From: Spirochaetales bacterium | GTDB lineage: Bacteria > Spirochaetota > Spirochaetia > SZUA-6 > DRHE01 | DNA: 5,799 nt | NCBI GenBank assembly: GCA_016930895.1 | Contig: JAFGFV010000179.1 | Location: 1 to 5,799 of the forward strand | Direction of reading: 5' to 3' | In this document: piece by piece, positions 4,649 through 5,799 of the stretch | Layout: each line of letters opens with the position of its first letter | Numbering within the stretch: position 1 is the first letter of the stretch | The notes under the pieces: model-generated | Seen by the model: only the letters and a program-made list of their open reading frames with translations | What the model was told of the DNA's origin: nothing | Databases searched by the model: none | Position numbers and translations under genes: made by a program

Positions 4649-5799
4649 ATGAGCAGCGCGGCACACTGGGCGGACACCTACGCCGAAAAGATCATCCGGG
4701 AGAAGGGGGACAAGGAGCTATACGTCTGCGCCTCCGGGATCACCCCTTCCGGAACAGTGCACATCGGCAACTTTCGCGAGATCATCAGCGTCGAGCTGGT
4801 GGTCCGGGCCCTGCGGGAACGGGGCAAGCAGGTGCGTTTCCTGTACTCCTGGGACGACTACGACGTGTTCCGCAAGGTCCCGGAGAACATGCCGGACAAG
4901 GAGCGCCTGGCCGGATACCTGCGCATGCCGATCACCCTGACCCCCGACCCGTACGGCAAGGAAGAGAGCTACGCCCGGCACAACGAGCGCGAGGTCGAGG
5001 AGCTCCTCCCGGCGGTCGGGATCTTCCCGGAGTACGTCTACCAGGCGCAGGCCTACCGCTCCTCGCAGTACGCGGAAGGCATCCGCCGGGCCCTGGAGCA
5101 GCGGGAGCTGGCCCGGGCGATCCTGAACGAGCACCGGGAGAAGAACCTCCTGGCCGAGGACTGGTGGCCCATCACCGTGTTCTGCGGCGCCTGCGATCGC
5201 GACACCACCCGGGTGGAAGGATGGGATGGTGCTTACGGAGTGACCTACAGCTGCGACTCCTGCGGGCACCGGGAGAGCGTGGACCTGCGCTCCACTCCCG
5301 TGGTCAAGCTGTTCTGGCGAGTGGATTGGCCCATGCGCTGGGCCTATGAGCAGGTGGACTTCGAGCCCGCCGGCAAGGACCACCATTCCAAGGGGGGCTC
5401 GTTCGACACGGGGCGGCGCATCGTCACGGAGATCTACGGCCACCCGGTGCCGACCACCTTCCAGTACGACTTCATCGGGATCAAGGGCCGCGGCGGCAAG
5501 ATGTCCTCTTCCAGCGGGGAGGTGGTGTCCCTGCGGGATGTGCTCGAGATCTACCAACCCGAGCTCGTGCGCTACCTGTTCGCTTCCACCCGTCCCAACA
5601 CGGAGTTCGCCATCTCCTTCGACCTGGACGTGCTCAAGAACTACGAGGACTATGACCGCTGCGAGCGGATCTACTTCGGCCAAGAGAAGGTCTCCGAGGA
5701 CAAGGCGACCAGGCAGCGCCGGATCTACGAGCTGTCCCAGGTGCGCTCCGTGCCGGCCCGGATGCCGACCCAGGTCCCCTTCCGTCACCTGTGCAACCT
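4649..5799 (+). CDS. lysS: Class I (archaeal-type) lysyl-tRNA synthetase, 3' end cut by the window
   Basis: The frame opens at ATG 4649 and stays open to the window edge. It gives 383 complete codons of an enzyme usually about 520-540 residues long, so the C-terminal helical anticodon-binding region is mostly missing. It charges tRNA-Lys with lysine. It belongs to the class I Rossmann-fold synthetases, not the class II LysRS of most bacteria. The HIGH-type motif is [11 protein letters not shown] (HIGN at 38-41), and the KMSKS-type loop is KMSSSS (284-289). A four-Cys zinc ribbon is inserted between them: C179, C182, C202, C205. Other family stretches include [38 protein letters not shown] and the STRPNTEF region. 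The start is supported by the -10 box just upstream and the N-terminal [11 protein letters not shown]. Divergent from rlpA across 91 bp. Confidence 0.95.
   Translation, partial: MSSAAHWADTYAEKIIREKGDKELYVCASGITPSGTVHIGNFREIISVELVVRALRERGKQVRFLYSWDDYDVFRKVPENMPDKERLAGYLRMPITLTPDPYGKEESYARHNEREVEELLPAVGIFPEYVYQAQAYRSSQYAEGIRRALEQRELARAILNEHREKNLLAEDWWPITVFCGACDRDTTRVEGWDGAYGVTYSCDSCGHRESVDLRSTPVVKLFWRVDWPMRWAYEQVDFEPAGKDHHSKGGSFDTGRRIVTEIYGHPVPTTFQYDFIGIKGRGGKMSSSSGEVVSLRDVLEIYQPELVRYLFASTRPNTEFAISFDLDVLKNYEDYDRCERIYFGQEKVSEDKATRQRRIYELSQVRSVPARMPTQVPFRHLCN

Noticed and set aside
4718..5788. Minus-strand open frame (356 codons) opposite lysS
   Set aside because: The plus strand encodes class I LysRS with all of its motifs. 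The minus frame is Leu/Val/Gly-rich with no recognisable domain.

Overview
The window is GC-rich bacterial chromosome, roughly two thirds G+C by eye, densely packed with ordinary cellular genes. I see no transposase, phage gene, CRISPR array or long repeat. The organism is probably a diderm: one gene encodes a lipoprotein with a good lipobox, and another an RlpA-type peptidoglycan enzyme with a SPOR domain. The lysyl-tRNA synthetase is the archaeal-type class I enzyme. Among bacteria that enzyme is best known from Spirochaetes and Alphaproteobacteria. Together with the RlpA sequence and the orphan lipoprotein, this makes a high-GC spirochaete-like lineage my preferred but unproven guess.

Layout from left to right. 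1-287 (+) is the 3' end of an unrecognised gene. It converges on 327-2123 (-), a RACo-type reductive activator of corrinoid proteins with an N-terminal 2Fe-2S ferredoxin domain and a C-terminal ASKHA ATPase domain. A 112-bp divergent spacer leads to 2236-2949 (+), an orphan lipoprotein. That gene converges on a tRNA-Arg(CCU) at 2963-3035 (-). The tRNA promoter sits back to back with a promoter for cutA (3137-3493, +). cutA overlaps by 4 bp a 4HBT-type hotdog thioesterase gene (3490-3924, +). The thioesterase gene converges, with a 9-bp gap, on rlpA (3934-4557, -). rlpA is divergent from a class I lysS (4649 to the window end, +), which is cut off after about 383 codons.

The genes do not form one pathway: the window is a string of short, alternating-strand housekeeping and envelope genes. 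The corrinoid activator implies that the cell uses a corrinoid-dependent methyltransferase, but no partner is visible here. lysS and tRNA-Arg belong to translation, while rlpA and the lipoprotein belong to the envelope. cutA and the thioesterase are probably co-transcribed and translationally coupled.

The most interesting signal is in the promoters. Three genes (the corrinoid activator, the lipoprotein and lysS) have a good -10 hexamer only 7-12 bp before the start codon and no Shine-Dalgarno sequence, so their mRNAs should be leaderless or nearly so. The lysS -10 box is a perfect 8-bp palindrome that could also fire towards rlpA. The tRNA and cutA -35 boxes abut exactly. I found no convincing wholly new multigene system.
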